A stretch of DNA of 64,000 nt from Natrialba sp. SSL1 (GCF_001861355.1 NZ_MASN01000035.1:310001-374000); one strand, 5' to 3'. Counted from the stretch's first letter, positions 53,493 to 62,499 are shown. Notes: generated by a model not told the origin, from the letters alone. Numbers and translations: made by a program.

Positions 53493-54878
53493 ATGGCACA
53501 ACGTGAGACATGGGCAACGAGAACAGGGTTTATTCTCGCTGCCGTCGGTAGCGCAGTTGGCCTTGGTAACATCTGGCGATTCCCGTTCGTCACAGGCGAA
53601 GGCGGCGGTGCAGCGTTCTTACTGGTGTACCTGCTGTTCGTTGCACTGGTCGGATTCCCCGCAATCCTGGCCGAGTTCGTCGTCGGCCGTCACACTGATC
53701 GGAATCCGGTCGGCGCACTCAGGGCATACGGTGGCGACGCCTGGAAGTACGTCGGTGGCATCTTCATCGCAACCGGTTTCATCATCCTCTCGTACTACAG
53801 CGTCATCGGTGGCTGGTTCATCCGGTACGCAATCGAGGGCCTCCGCGGTGACTACGCCAGCCACATCGCAGCCTACGAGGGCGATCCGGAGATCATGTTC
53901 GGCGCGCTGTCGACCGGACTCGACGCCTTCATCCTGCACACCGTCTTCATGGCGATTACGGTCGGCATCGTCGCCCTCGGTATCCGCCGGGGTATCGAAC
54001 TCGCCGTGAAGGTGATGGTCCCCGCGATCATCCTCCTGCTAGTCGGTCTCGCCATCTGGGCGTTCACCCTCCCCGAAGCAACCGGTGGCTACGAGTACTA
54101 CCTCTCGCCCGACTTCAGCGTCATCGCCGCAAACTGGACCGAACTCCTGCCGGCCGCCGCCGGACAGGCGTTCTTCACACTCTCGCTCGGGATGGGTGTG
54201 ATGATCACCTACGCATCCTACCTGGGCGAGGACCGAAACCTCGCAAAGGACGGCACTGCAATCATTGGCTTCGACACCGGGATCGCGTTCCTCACCGGTC
54301 TCGTCGTCTTCCCCATCATGTGGGCGGGTGACCTGACCGAACCAGGCTCTGGTGGCCCCGGCGAAATCTTCGTCGCGATGACCCAGGCGTTCGCCGATAT
54401 CGATGGCGGCCAGTTCCTCGGCCTCATCTTCTTCGCGACGGTCGCAATCGCAGCCATCTCGAGTGCAATCTCGCTGCTCGAGGTCGTCACCTCCTACGCG
54501 ATTGACGAGATTGGCGTCGATCGGTGGAAGGCAGCAGTCGGAATGGGTGGCCTCATCTACCTCCTTGGTGTGCCGGTCACCTTCGACCTGATCTTCCTCG
54601 ACCTCCTCGACTACTTCGCCGACGCAATCCTGCTCGTCTTCGGCGCGCTCGTGCTGACGATTCTCGTCGGCTGGATCGCCCCGCAGGTTGCGGTCGACGA
54701 ACTCGAGAAGGGGATTGGCGACCTCGGGACGCTCGGAGTCGTCTGGATCTGGGCACTTCGGATCCCGATCGTCATCGTACTGGTCGTCTCGCTGTACCTG
54801 GGTATCGTCGAGTACGTCGACTTCCTCACTGGAATGGAAGAGGGACAGCTCGGTTGGTGGATCGAAGAAAACCTGTAG
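53493..54878 (+). CDS. Sodium-dependent transporter (NSS/SNF family)
   Basis: This 461-residue transporter has about 11 membrane segments. It opens with the family signature TRTGFILAAVGSAVGLGNIWRFPF, which includes the unwound helix-1 region that binds sodium and the substrate. Later helices (for example SVIAANWTELLPAAAGQAFF, GMGVMITYASY) follow the LeuT pattern. It should import an amino acid or similar solute with Na+, which fits a halophile. The substrate is not determinable. Directly followed by a T6 run (54905-54910). Confidence 0.94.
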   Translation: MAQRETWATRTGFILAAVGSAVGLGNIWRFPFVTGEGGGAAFLLVYLLFVALVGFPAILAEFVVGRHTDRNPVGALRAYGGDAWKYVGGIFIATGFIILSYYSVIGGWFIRYAIEGLRGDYASHIAAYEGDPEIMFGALSTGLDAFILHTVFMAITVGIVALGIRRGIELAVKVMVPAIILLLVGLAIWAFTLPEATGGYEYYLSPDFSVIAANWTELLPAAAGQAFFTLSLGMGVMITYASYLGEDRNLAKDGTAIIGFDTGIAFLTGLVVFPIMWAGDLTEPGSGGPGEIFVAMTQAFADIDGGQFLGLIFFATVAIAAISSAISLLEVVTSYAIDEIGVDRWKAAVGMGGLIYLLGVPVTFDLIFLDLLDYFADAILLVFGALVLTILVGWIAPQVAVDELEKGIGDLGTLGVVWIWALRIPIVIVLVVSLYLGIVEYVDFLTGMEEGQLGWWIEENL

Positions 54879-54904
54879 CAGCGCAATAACAGTTCGCTGA
54901 CGAC

Positions 54905-54910
54905 TTTTTT
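54905..54910 (+). terminator. T-run terminator of the NSS transporter
   Basis: Six T residues lie 27 bases after the stop codon of the transporter and before the next promoter. Confidence 0.5.
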
Positions 54911-55020
54911 GTTGACCGGTTGGATGACACTGCTCCAGGTGGCGGAGAGCACCGGCCGAGTCACGACCGCGTGAAACCACCCGCCGGCAGCGGAGACTCA
55001 TCGTGTCGACCACCTAAACT

Positions 55021-55030
55021 CTTTTATATG
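55021..55030 (+). promoter_or_regulatory. TATA-like box of the permuted solute-binding protein
   Basis: CTTTTATATG lies 20-29 bases before the ATG at 55050, with no Shine-Dalgarno site, supporting expression from a leaderless start. Confidence 0.55.
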
Positions 55031-55049
55031 ATGGCTGTGATCATGTACC

Positions 55050-56327
55050 ATGGTTCGGGAACTCAACCGAAGACGGGTGCTCAGTGGTATTGGTGCAGCA
55101 GGTATTGCAGGATTTGCCGGCTGTATCGGCGATGAAGAGGAAGTTACAGAGGGCGGGCCGGATGTGCTAAACATCATCGGCTACCCCGAGAGTGGTATTC
55201 AGATCTTCCGTGACTACTACTCGAACTTCGACGATGGGACCGACATTATCGTTCCGGACGGCCTCCAGGACGGCGATTTGCCGGGAGAGGTCGGCAACGA
55301 CATGGACAACGTCCTCGGGACCGCACCGGCGTCGGAGGGGCCGAACGAGGCCGCCTTCGAGGAGATGTACGAGGACGAGTACGACTCCTCACCAGGGGTG
55401 TTCAACTCCCACACGTTCGACGCAGTCGCCGTCTGTATCCTCGCGAACATCGCCGCTGGCGACAACGACGGTGAGGCGATCCGCGACCAGATGCGCCGCG
55501 TCGCAAACCCCGGCGGCGACGAGTACGGACCCGGTGACCTACAGGAAGCCGCCGAGGCCGCTGCCGATGGCGAGGAAATCTCCTATCAGGGTGCCTCGAG
55601 CGGTGTCAACTTCGACGAGGTCGGCGACCCCGCGGACGCAGGGTATGACGTCTGGGAGTTCGAGGACGGCGGCACCGAGACGATCGATACGATTGCCTTC
55701 GAGGGCGACGACCCGGACGGCGAGATGGCAGACGACTCACCAGGTGGGACGGACCGCGAAGTGATGGTCGCGATGTTGCTGCCGGAGACGGGTGACCTCG
55801 GTGAACTCGGCAGTCCGATGATTCAGGCCGGCGAACTCGCAGCCGACCAGTTCGAGGGTACAGGCTTCGAAATCGACCTCGCAATCGAGGACACCGAAAC
55901 CGACGAGGACGCGACGATCTCAAACGGTGGCGCACTCATCGACGCCGGTTACCCGGCCATCATCGGCGCCGCATCGTCCGGGAACTCCGTCCCGCTCGTC
56001 GGCGAAACCAGCAGCGCGAACGTCGTCCAGTGCTCACCCGCGAGTACGGCACTCTCGCTGTCGAACGTCGAAGACGACGGCTACTTCTTCCGGACCGCAC
56101 CGAGTGACCTCCTGCAGGGACAGGTCATGGCCGAAGTGGCCGCCGACCGACTCGATGGCGAAACCGCTGCGACGCTGTACGTCAACAACGACTACGGCCA
56201 GCAGCTCTCGGAACAGTTCATCGACTCGTTCGTCGACGATCAGGGCGGTGAGGAACTCAACACGGTCTCGTTCGAAGCCGAACAGGGATCGTACACCGGC
56301 GAACTCGAGTCCGCGCTCGCCGAGTAG
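55050..56327 (+). CDS. LivK-type solute-binding lipoprotein with circularly permuted halves
   Basis: This 425-residue protein has a Tat-like signal with lipobox (RRRVLSGIGAAGIAGFAGC; Cys25). Residues 35-220 then correspond to the C-terminal half of a branched-chain amino acid-binding protein (PDVLNIIGYPESGIQIFRD ... TFDAVAVCILANIAAG ... IDTIAFEGDD). A short acidic linker (about 221-236) is followed by residues 237-425, which correspond to the N-terminal half (VMVAMLLPETGDLGELGSP ... IIGAASSGNSVPL ... ATLYVNNDYGQQLSEQF ... YTGELESALAE), ending where the C-half would normally begin. Both halves keep family motifs, so the order is the odd feature. Its promoter and signal look functional. It faces the livHMGF operon. 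Confidence 0.82.
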   Translation: MVRELNRRRVLSGIGAAGIAGFAGCIGDEEEVTEGGPDVLNIIGYPESGIQIFRDYYSNFDDGTDIIVPDGLQDGDLPGEVGNDMDNVLGTAPASEGPNEAAFEEMYEDEYDSSPGVFNSHTFDAVAVCILANIAAGDNDGEAIRDQMRRVANPGGDEYGPGDLQEAAEAAADGEEISYQGASSGVNFDEVGDPADAGYDVWEFEDGGTETIDTIAFEGDDPDGEMADDSPGGTDREVMVAMLLPETGDLGELGSPMIQAGELAADQFEGTGFEIDLAIEDTETDEDATISNGGALIDAGYPAIIGAASSGNSVPLVGETSSANVVQCSPASTALSLSNVEDDGYFFRTAPSDLLQGQVMAEVAADRLDGETAATLYVNNDYGQQLSEQFIDSFVDDQGGEELNTVSFEAEQGSYTGELESALAE

Positions 56328-56451
56328 TCGATCGGTTGGGTAGCGTCGACACAGCGATTCATCACGCCGACCATTTTTGCAGCAGGGAACAGGGGAGGAG
56401 CAGGCGCGACGGACCGGTCGTCTGCGCCATACCGTACGTCACCTCAGTCAC

Positions 56452-56559
56452 GTACATCACACCACAGCAGAGTCTCGTGCAAGCCACGCTACAACAACTG
56501 CTCACGCAAGTCACGCCACAGCAAACACTCACAAAAGCCACGCCACAGCAAAAAATCGA
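56452..56559. repeat. Degenerate 27-bp tandem repeat, four units
   Basis: Four consecutive 27-bp units (56452-56478, 56479-56505, 56506-56532, 56533-56559) share the core CACNCCACAGCAAA-like sequence. They lie between the stops of the permuted binding protein and livF. There are no unique spacers, so this is not a CRISPR array. Confidence 0.75.
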
Positions 56560-56580
56560 TATCGTGCCGAGGTCGACGGC

Positions 56581-57285
56581 TCAGCCACCGAGGAACTGCT
56601 GGCGAACCTCCTCGTCGTGTAACAGTGCATCACCGTCGTCGACGTATCGGTTCTGTCCCTGCACGAGTACGTAGCCCCGATCACAGCGGCGAAGTGCTTC
56701 CTTCGCGTTCTGCTCGACGACGAGCACCGCCGTTCCGGCGTCGTTGATCGCGTCGACGTGATCGAACATCTCGTCAACCAAATCGGGAGCCAACCCGGCA
56801 CTCGGTTCGTCGAGCAATAACAGATCCGGATCGAGCATGAGTGCGCGGCCCATCGCAACCATCTGCTGTTGCCCGCCGCTCATCGACCCCGCCTTCTGGT
56901 CACGGCGCTCGCGCAGAATCGGGAACTGATCGAAGACATCCTGCAGCGCCTCCTCGGGCACCTCATCGAGAATGTACGCCCCCATCTCGAGGTTCTCCTG
57001 TACCGTCAGCGACGGAAAGACGTTCTCCGTCTGGGGCACGTAGCCGATTCCCTTGTGAATGATCTCGTCCGGTGAGCGACCCGTGATGTCCTCGCCGCTG
57101 AACTCGACGGCACCGCCCATGTACGTCGTCAACCCGAAGACCGACTTCATCGCCGTCGACTTGCCGGCCCCGTTCGGGCCGACGATGACGACATACTCGT
57201 CTTGCTCGACTTCGAGATCCACGTCGCTCAGGATCTGCAGATCACCGTATCCCGCGTCAAGTCCATCGACGGAGAGCATCGCCAT
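56581..57285 (-). CDS. livF: Branched-chain amino acid-type ABC transporter ATP-binding protein LivF
   Basis: This 234-residue ATPase has Walker A GPNGAGKSTAMKSV, signature SGGQQQMVAMGRAL, Walker B LLLLDEPSAG and the LivF-type C-terminus. It pairs with LivG to power import through LivH/LivM. The start overlaps the livG stop by one base (TGATG). Last gene of livHMGF. Confidence 0.94.
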   Translation of the reverse strand: MAMLSVDGLDAGYGDLQILSDVDLEVEQDEYVVIVGPNGAGKSTAMKSVFGLTTYMGGAVEFSGEDITGRSPDEIIHKGIGYVPQTENVFPSLTVQENLEMGAYILDEVPEEALQDVFDQFPILRERRDQKAGSMSGGQQQMVAMGRALMLDPDLLLLDEPSAGLAPDLVDEMFDHVDAINDAGTAVLVVEQNAKEALRRCDRGYVLVQGQNRYVDDGDALLHDEEVRQQFLGG

Positions 57286-58178
57286 CAGACCTCACCTCCG
57301 AGGTAGGCCTCGATCACCTGCTCGTTCGACGTCACCTGTCCGGGCACGCCCTCCGCCAGCACCGATCCCTGGTGCATAACGATCACGTGCTCGCAGTGTT
57401 CCATGATCAGATCCATATCGTGTTCGACGATCAAGAACGTGTAGCCGTCCGCTCGCAACTCGTGGATGTGCTCGAGTAGCTTCTGTTCGAGCGTCGGATT
57501 AACCCCCGCAAACGGCTCGTCGAGAAGCAACATCTCCGGTTCGGTCATCAGCGCTCGCGCCAGCTCGAGGAGCTTTCGCTGGCCACCCGAGAGGTTGCCC
57601 GCCTTCTCCTCCGCAATGTGCTCGATCTCGAAGAATTCGAGCGTGTCCCAGACGCGCTCTAGGAGCTCGCGTTCCTGTGCTTCGACCTCGCGTCTGGCGA
57701 GAGGCATGACGGAGCGCCAGAGGGCCTCGCCCTGCTGGTGTTTCGCCGGGAGCATGAGATTCTCGAGGACGGTCATGTTCGCCATCTCGCGAGCGATCTG
57801 GAAGGTACGGACGAGACCGTAGTCGGCGCACTCGTAGGGGGCGATGCCGGTGATATCCTGCCCCTGAAACGCGACGGTGCCTTCGTCCGGCTGGTGGATG
57901 CCGGTGATGCAGTGGAACGTGGTCGACTTGCCGGCGCCGTTGGGGCCGATGAGGCCGGTAATCGAGCCGGATTCGACTTCGAAGGACGCGCCATCGACTG
58001 CGGTAATGCCGCCGAAGCGTTTGACGAGACCGTCGACGGCGAGTTCGATTTCGCCGGTGCGGTCGACTGCGGACGGTGCGACGGCGTCTGCGTCGGTGGG
58101 GGCGTCGGGTGACGTGTCTGCCGTGTCAGTTGCGGTGTCCGTTTCGGTCGACTGGACGTCGGTCGAGCTATCACTCAT
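57285..58178 (-). CDS. livG: Branched-chain amino acid-type ABC transporter ATP-binding protein LivG
   Basis: This 297-residue ATPase carries a Thr/Ser/Asp-rich N-terminal extension (about 45 residues), then Walker A GPNGAGKSTTFHC, signature LSGGQRKLLELARAL, Walker B LLLDEPFAGVNP and the LivG-specific C-terminal LAEGVPGQVTSNEQVIEAYLG. It overlaps livM by four bases (ATGA). Confidence 0.95.
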   Translation of the reverse strand: MSDSSTDVQSTETDTATDTADTSPDAPTDADAVAPSAVDRTGEIELAVDGLVKRFGGITAVDGASFEVESGSITGLIGPNGAGKSTTFHCITGIHQPDEGTVAFQGQDITGIAPYECADYGLVRTFQIAREMANMTVLENLMLPAKHQQGEALWRSVMPLARREVEAQERELLERVWDTLEFFEIEHIAEEKAGNLSGGQRKLLELARALMTEPEMLLLDEPFAGVNPTLEQKLLEHIHELRADGYTFLIVEHDMDLIMEHCEHVIVMHQGSVLAEGVPGQVTSNEQVIEAYLGGEV

Positions 58179-59683
58179 TGTGTCTCACCGTCGGTAGCTG
58201 AGTCATCGGGTTGATCGGTGCTGTCACTGCTAACACGAGAGTCACTATTCTCACTGGTGCCGGCCTGCGTCCCGGTTCCGTCAGCGTCGACACCACCGTC
58301 AGTCTGCTGGTCGGAGCCATCGTGCTGGTCGCGGGGTTGGCTGTGGGCGAATCCGCCACTGGAGCCGCTGCCACCGCTGCCATCGCCACCACTCCCGCCG
58401 CCAGCCGCGCTCGGGCGTGCCCCAAGCGGGATAGCGGCCGCTGTTTCCTCACGATGGCCAAGTAACCCGTCCGGCCGACGTTGCATCAGGAGAATCAACG
58501 CAACCCCCATGATGACGAACTGTAGCGTCAGGAACTCGGCGAAGGTGTACCGGACCAGCGGAACCGGATTCGCAGAGAGTAGCGGGCCGACAGCACCCGC
58601 AAACGTGTTCGGTGCGTCGCCGATTGCCACGAGGTGGTCGATCACTCGGCGGAGGTACTGTGGTCCCTCGAAGAGGACGGCCACGAACAGGCCCGAACCG
58701 AGGATGCTTCCGGTGTTTGATCCGGCACCGCCGATGATCAGCGCAATCCAGATGTAGAAGGTGACGTGCGGGCGGAACGCCTCGGGTGTCACTCCAGTTC
58801 GGCGGAATCGCCAGAGAATGCCGGCAAGTCCCATCAGCGCACAGCCGAGCACGAACACCTTGATTTTGAACATGTTCGTGTCCTTTCCGAGCGACTGGGC
58901 TGCCTCCTCGTCCTCGCGGATCGCTTTCAGCACGCGGCCGAACGGCGACCGGCTCGTCCGCTGGATGAGCCAGTAGATGCCGGCGAGTACGAGCACGAGC
59001 ACGATGGAGTACGCGAGTGCGCGTGCCTGCGTCGGCCCGAAGCCAAACAGGCTGTTCGTCAGGTCGACGAACGAGGAGAAGATCTCCAGTTGGAAGATGA
59101 CGTTCATCGGATCGTCGTAGTTCCGGATGAGTCCGCGTCCGCCACCAGTCCCGAGTTCTGCGCCGAGGATCGTAAACTGCTGGAGCGCGTCTGACGTGAT
59201 TCCCAGACGGACGATCTCCGCGAACGCGATCGTCGTGATTGCGAAGTAGTCAGCGCGCAACCGCAACGCGGGCAGTGCGACGACGAGCCCGGCCAACCCG
59301 GCCGCGACAACGCCGCCGATGATTGCAATCGGCATCGGCAACCCGAGGCCGGCGTACTGGGCTGCTCCGCCCGGATCGGCCGGCTTTGCCAGTATCATGG
59401 TGACGTACAGCCCGATTGCCATGAAGCCGGCAACGCCGATGTTGAACAGGCCGGTGTACCCCCAGTGGAGGTTCAACGCGAGCGTCACCATTCCGTAGAC
59501 CGCGATCAGGTACGTCATCCGCCGAAGTGTGTTGACGATCCCGTCGAGCGAGTAGCCGAGGATCAGTCCAATCAGGGCGTAGACGATGTAGATCGCGCCG
59601 ATGACGGCGATGATCTTGACCGCGTCGTGTTCCCACAGCGATTCCAGTTGCGTGCGTCTCTCTGCGTTTGCTGTCGAACTCAT
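58175..59683 (-). CDS. livM: Branched-chain amino acid-type ABC transporter permease LivM
   Basis: This 502-residue permease has about ten membrane helices and the LivM motif GYTGLFNIGVAGFMAIGLYVTMIL plus the cytoplasmic EAA-like loop SPFGRVLKAIREDEEAAQSLGKDT (key part only). The last 100 residues are a Gly/Ser/Asp/Thr low-complexity tail, unusually long for LivM. Overlaps livH by four bases. Confidence 0.93.
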   Translation of the reverse strand: MSSTANAERRTQLESLWEHDAVKIIAVIGAIYIVYALIGLILGYSLDGIVNTLRRMTYLIAVYGMVTLALNLHWGYTGLFNIGVAGFMAIGLYVTMILAKPADPGGAAQYAGLGLPMPIAIIGGVVAAGLAGLVVALPALRLRADYFAITTIAFAEIVRLGITSDALQQFTILGAELGTGGGRGLIRNYDDPMNVIFQLEIFSSFVDLTNSLFGFGPTQARALAYSIVLVLVLAGIYWLIQRTSRSPFGRVLKAIREDEEAAQSLGKDTNMFKIKVFVLGCALMGLAGILWRFRRTGVTPEAFRPHVTFYIWIALIIGGAGSNTGSILGSGLFVAVLFEGPQYLRRVIDHLVAIGDAPNTFAGAVGPLLSANPVPLVRYTFAEFLTLQFVIMGVALILLMQRRPDGLLGHREETAAAIPLGARPSAAGGGSGGDGSGGSGSSGGFAHSQPRDQHDGSDQQTDGGVDADGTGTQAGTSENSDSRVSSDSTDQPDDSATDGETQ

Positions 59684-60792
59684 GCTGTCGTCTTCCCTCC
59701 AAAGAGCCCGGATGGCCTGATCAGCAGGACCAGGATCATCATCAGGAACGCCGTGATGGTCGTAAAGTCACCGCCGGGGAGCCAGATCATCGACATGTGC
59801 ATGCTGATACCGATGACGAGGCCGCCGACGATCGCACCGTAGATCGAGCCGATCCCGCCGAGGATCACCGCAGCGAAGATCAACAACAGGAGCAGCCAGC
59901 CGAACTGCCAGTCGATCGTCCCCGTCCACAGCACCATCAGATAGCCCGCACTGCCGGCGAGTCCGCCGCCGATCATCCAGGTCCAGCGGATCACGCGCTC
60001 GGTCGGAATCCCCGTCACGAGCGCCAGATCCTTGTTGTCGGACATCGCTCGCATCGCCTTCCCGAGTTTCGTCCGCTGGAGCATCAGGTGCACACCGAGC
60101 ATCAACACCACGGCCGCCGCGATCAGCGTCCCGTCGTGGGCGTCGAGCGACACGTAGCCGTCGACGAGCAACAGGTCAGCCGAGGGCACGCTCGCCGTCG
60201 TCCCGCGGGACTGACTCGAGTAGACGAACGTGATGAGATATCGGAGCGCGAACGCGACACCGATACTGGTGATCAACAGCGGGATGCCGCCGGCCCCGCG
60301 CATCGGCTTGTACGCGAGGCGGTCGATCAACACTGCGAACAGCGCGGTGCCGACCCCGGCGAGCAAGAGCCCGGCGAAGATCGCGACCGGTGTCGAGGTG
60401 ATCGAGATCCCCAGTTGTGGGCCGCCAAGGCCTCGCTGCGGGCCGACAAGCGCCAAGTGACCGAGGCTCGCCGCACCCCAGCCTGCGATGAGGTAGGTAC
60501 CGCCCCAGCCGATGAACGCGCCCGCGGTGATGGTGTCACCGTGGGCGAAGTTCGCGAAGTTGAGGATGCTGTAGGTCATCGAAAGTCCGATACCTGCAAG
60601 CCCCATAATCAGTCCGTAGAGGACTCCTTCCGTCACGTATCTGCCGATGCGTGAGATGCTATACGAGCCGTCAAGGACGCCGAGGATGAGATCTCCCACC
60701 AGGAGTACGACACCGATGCCAACGGCGATCAGCAAAAGCTGCTCCGTTGACAGACTCCTTCCCCGTGTAACGACGTCATCTACAGTCGACAT
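59680..60792 (-). CDS. livH: Branched-chain amino acid-type ABC transporter permease LivH
   Basis: This 370-residue permease has about eight to nine membrane helices and the LivH signature MGLAGIGLSMTYSILNFAN. The minus-strand GGAGGG at 60798-60803 lies five bases before the ATG, one of the few clear Shine-Dalgarno sites in the window, and a TATATATCA element (60831-60839) lies about 40-48 bases upstream. The operon therefore probably has a short leader. First gene of livHMGF. Confidence 0.94.
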   Translation of the reverse strand: MSTVDDVVTRGRSLSTEQLLLIAVGIGVVLLVGDLILGVLDGSYSISRIGRYVTEGVLYGLIMGLAGIGLSMTYSILNFANFAHGDTITAGAFIGWGGTYLIAGWGAASLGHLALVGPQRGLGGPQLGISITSTPVAIFAGLLLAGVGTALFAVLIDRLAYKPMRGAGGIPLLITSIGVAFALRYLITFVYSSQSRGTTASVPSADLLLVDGYVSLDAHDGTLIAAAVVLMLGVHLMLQRTKLGKAMRAMSDNKDLALVTGIPTERVIRWTWMIGGGLAGSAGYLMVLWTGTIDWQFGWLLLLLIFAAVILGGIGSIYGAIVGGLVIGISMHMSMIWLPGGDFTTITAFLMMILVLLIRPSGLFGGKTTA

Positions 60793-60797
60793 TCATA

Positions 60798-60839
60798 CCC
60801 TCCGTTATGGCAGTGTTTCCCATGATACCATGATATATG
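60798..60839 (-). promoter_or_regulatory. livH promoter, Shine-Dalgarno site and tandem CATGATA repeats
   Basis: The element includes GGAGGG (60798-60803), two direct repeats CATGATA on the plus strand (60821-60827 and 60829-60835) and TATATATCA (60831-60839). The repeats sit over the likely transcription start and could be a binding site for a regulator. Confidence 0.5.
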
Positions 60840-61161
60840 TTATGGTGCACCATCCGACGCGTGCTATCAGTCGATGCTGTTAGGGTATTTAAATTTTGTA
60901 TGTTCGGCTCGGCACAGAGATGGACAGAAATGCTCGCTGCGGGACGAAACACGAGCGCCGGACAGCGTATCCTTCCGGTACAATGCCGCCAACCGGATGC
61001 AGAGTTGCGGAGACACAGCGACGACGGACGAGACTACTCAGCTCCAAGGCCGTCCCCAATCGATAGGCGCGATCTTGTTCCTGTTCCTGTTCCAGGTCCT
61101 GATACTGGTCCTATCGTCGGTCCAAAACGCCGACCGGACCCGACCCCGATCCCAACCCCGC
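60840..61161. other. Intergenic, about 320 bp, no gene seen
   Basis: It lies between the livH promoter and the small hypothetical protein stop. The only structure is a short GTTCCT hexamer repeat (61075-61095). Open frames here are antisense or low-complexity products. Confidence 0.4.
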
Positions 61162-61464
61162 CTACGCGGCTTCCTCCGTTTCGTCAGCGAGTCGGACCGT
61201 TGCAACCTCGTCTCGATCACCAAGGACTCGAAAAACGAGCGTCGCGCCATCGTGGACGAACTGCAGGTCAATCGTCGTGACGTCCGCCGTGAATGCGGTC
61301 TCTGCCTCGGAGATATCCTGCGACGACGGTTCGAAATCGTACTCGGCGGCGGCAACACGCGTGGACGCAACGATCGCTTCGTCCTCGTCGTAGACCGTCG
61401 CGTCGAGTCCACGCTCCTCGCCGTCCATCTCGGTGACCGCAAGCCTGTATGTCTGGAGTGGCAT
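61162..61464 (-). CDS. Small acidic protein of unknown function
   Basis: This 100-residue protein begins MPLQTYRLAVTEMDGEERGLDATVY and continues with beta-strand-like stretches (VTTIDLQFVHDGATLVFRVLGDRDEVATVRL). The ATG at 61464 is chosen over an upstream in-frame ATG at 61509, because the added Arg/Pro-rich residues look unlike this proteome. It lies 78 bp downstream of the phosphoesterase on the same strand. No family was recognised. Confidence 0.6.
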   Translation of the reverse strand: MPLQTYRLAVTEMDGEERGLDATVYDEDEAIVASTRVAAAEYDFEPSSQDISEAETAFTADVTTIDLQFVHDGATLVFRVLGDRDEVATVRLADETEEAA

Positions 61465-61542
61465 AGTCAGCCTTCGCCAAATCGGCTGATGGGACTGGGG
61501 CCTGCGCACGCATGCGCTGTCGCTGCCGTCCCGTCACAGTCG

Positions 61543-62490
61543 TCACACAGCGTCGTACGGCCCGAGTCGTGTCCCATCGAGCAGATACGCCTCACCGTCG
61601 ACGACACCATCAGGCAGGAACGGCGACAGAAACGACTGGCCCGCACTGTTCACCCAGGTCCCCCCGACTAGCTCGTTGAACGCCGGCACCACGATCAGTT
61701 GCGGCGCTTCAGCATCGTCATCCGTCACCCACACTGGCAACGCGTCACGATCGAGTCCCGGATGCTCTCGAAACACCGCCGGATCTGCCCGCCCACGCAA
61801 CCAGACTCGCTCGACGCGACTCCCGCCAACCTCGTCCTCAACGCGCACGCACGGATGTTCATGTCCGAGACAGAGCACATCGGACTCGAGTACCTCCCGT
61901 GCTGGCCAGGTGTGGCCGTGGCAGACGCCGACCGAGCCGTCACCGAGTGCGATTCCGTCGCCGGGGACAATAGTGAGTGAGGTCGGCGACGGTGTCGGTT
62001 CCGGTACCGGTGCCGGTGCTGCCGACGCATCCGCATCTCCACCCAGCCACGTCTCGATCGCCCCATCGTGATTCCCCTTGACCACCGTCACGTCCAGTGA
62101 CTGCAGTGGCTCGGATTCGAAGAGGTACTCGAGCTCACCGCGTTCTGCACCGCCGGGGTCGCCGATGGAGTGCATGAGGTCGCCGAGAACGACGAGGTGG
62201 TCGGGGCTGGTGCGTTCGATGAGGGAGAAGAGGCGCTCGCGACGCTCGGCGGCGTTGCTTGGGACGTCGACGCCGCGTTCGTAGCGGAGACCGGCCTCGT
62301 AGCCGGCGTGGTAGTCCGCGATGAAGAGGGCGCGTTCGGGTGTCTGCGGCGGCTCTGACTGGTCCCCGTATCCGCGGTCGAGCGTCGCAATCGCGGCGGG
62401 TTCGCCGGGCACTGGTTCGACGTGTGGGCCGGTGGAGGTGCCGGAACCAGAATCGGAACCGGGACCGGGACCGGAGCGGGGAGCAGGCAT
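61543..62490 (-). CDS. Calcineurin-like metallophosphoesterase (RPA-operon type)
   Basis: This 315-residue protein has the metallophosphoesterase motifs in order: ALFIADYHAGYE (DxH), VVLGDLMHS (GD), VVKGNHDG (GNHD/E), GVCHGHTW and CLGHEHPC (GHxH). It has a Gly/Ser/Pro N-terminal tail and a Pro/Ala/Thr insert (near residue 175). Haloferax volcanii has a phosphoesterase gene in its rpa1-rpap1 operon; this gene follows the rpap-like gene by 9 bp, so it is probably the counterpart. It likely acts on nucleic-acid ends or nucleotides; this is inferred. Confidence 0.9.
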   Translation of the reverse strand: MPAPRSGPGPGSDSGSGTSTGPHVEPVPGEPAAIATLDRGYGDQSEPPQTPERALFIADYHAGYEAGLRYERGVDVPSNAAERRERLFSLIERTSPDHLVVLGDLMHSIGDPGGAERGELEYLFESEPLQSLDVTVVKGNHDGAIETWLGGDADASAAPAPVPEPTPSPTSLTIVPGDGIALGDGSVGVCHGHTWPAREVLESDVLCLGHEHPCVRVEDEVGGSRVERVWLRGRADPAVFREHPGLDRDALPVWVTDDDAEAPQLIVVPAFNELVGGTWVNSAGQSFLSPFLPDGVVDGEAYLLDGTRLGPYDAV

Positions 62491-62499
62491 CGGAGTCGG

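Noticed and set aside
56452-56559. Possible CRISPR array
   Set aside because: The units abut with no unique spacers, and no cas genes are in the window.
56336-56674. 112-codon open frame downstream of the permuted solute-binding protein
   Set aside because: It runs into livF on the other strand, and its regular part is the 27-bp repeat. It was also considered as a remnant of the missing half of the binding protein, but no similarity was seen.
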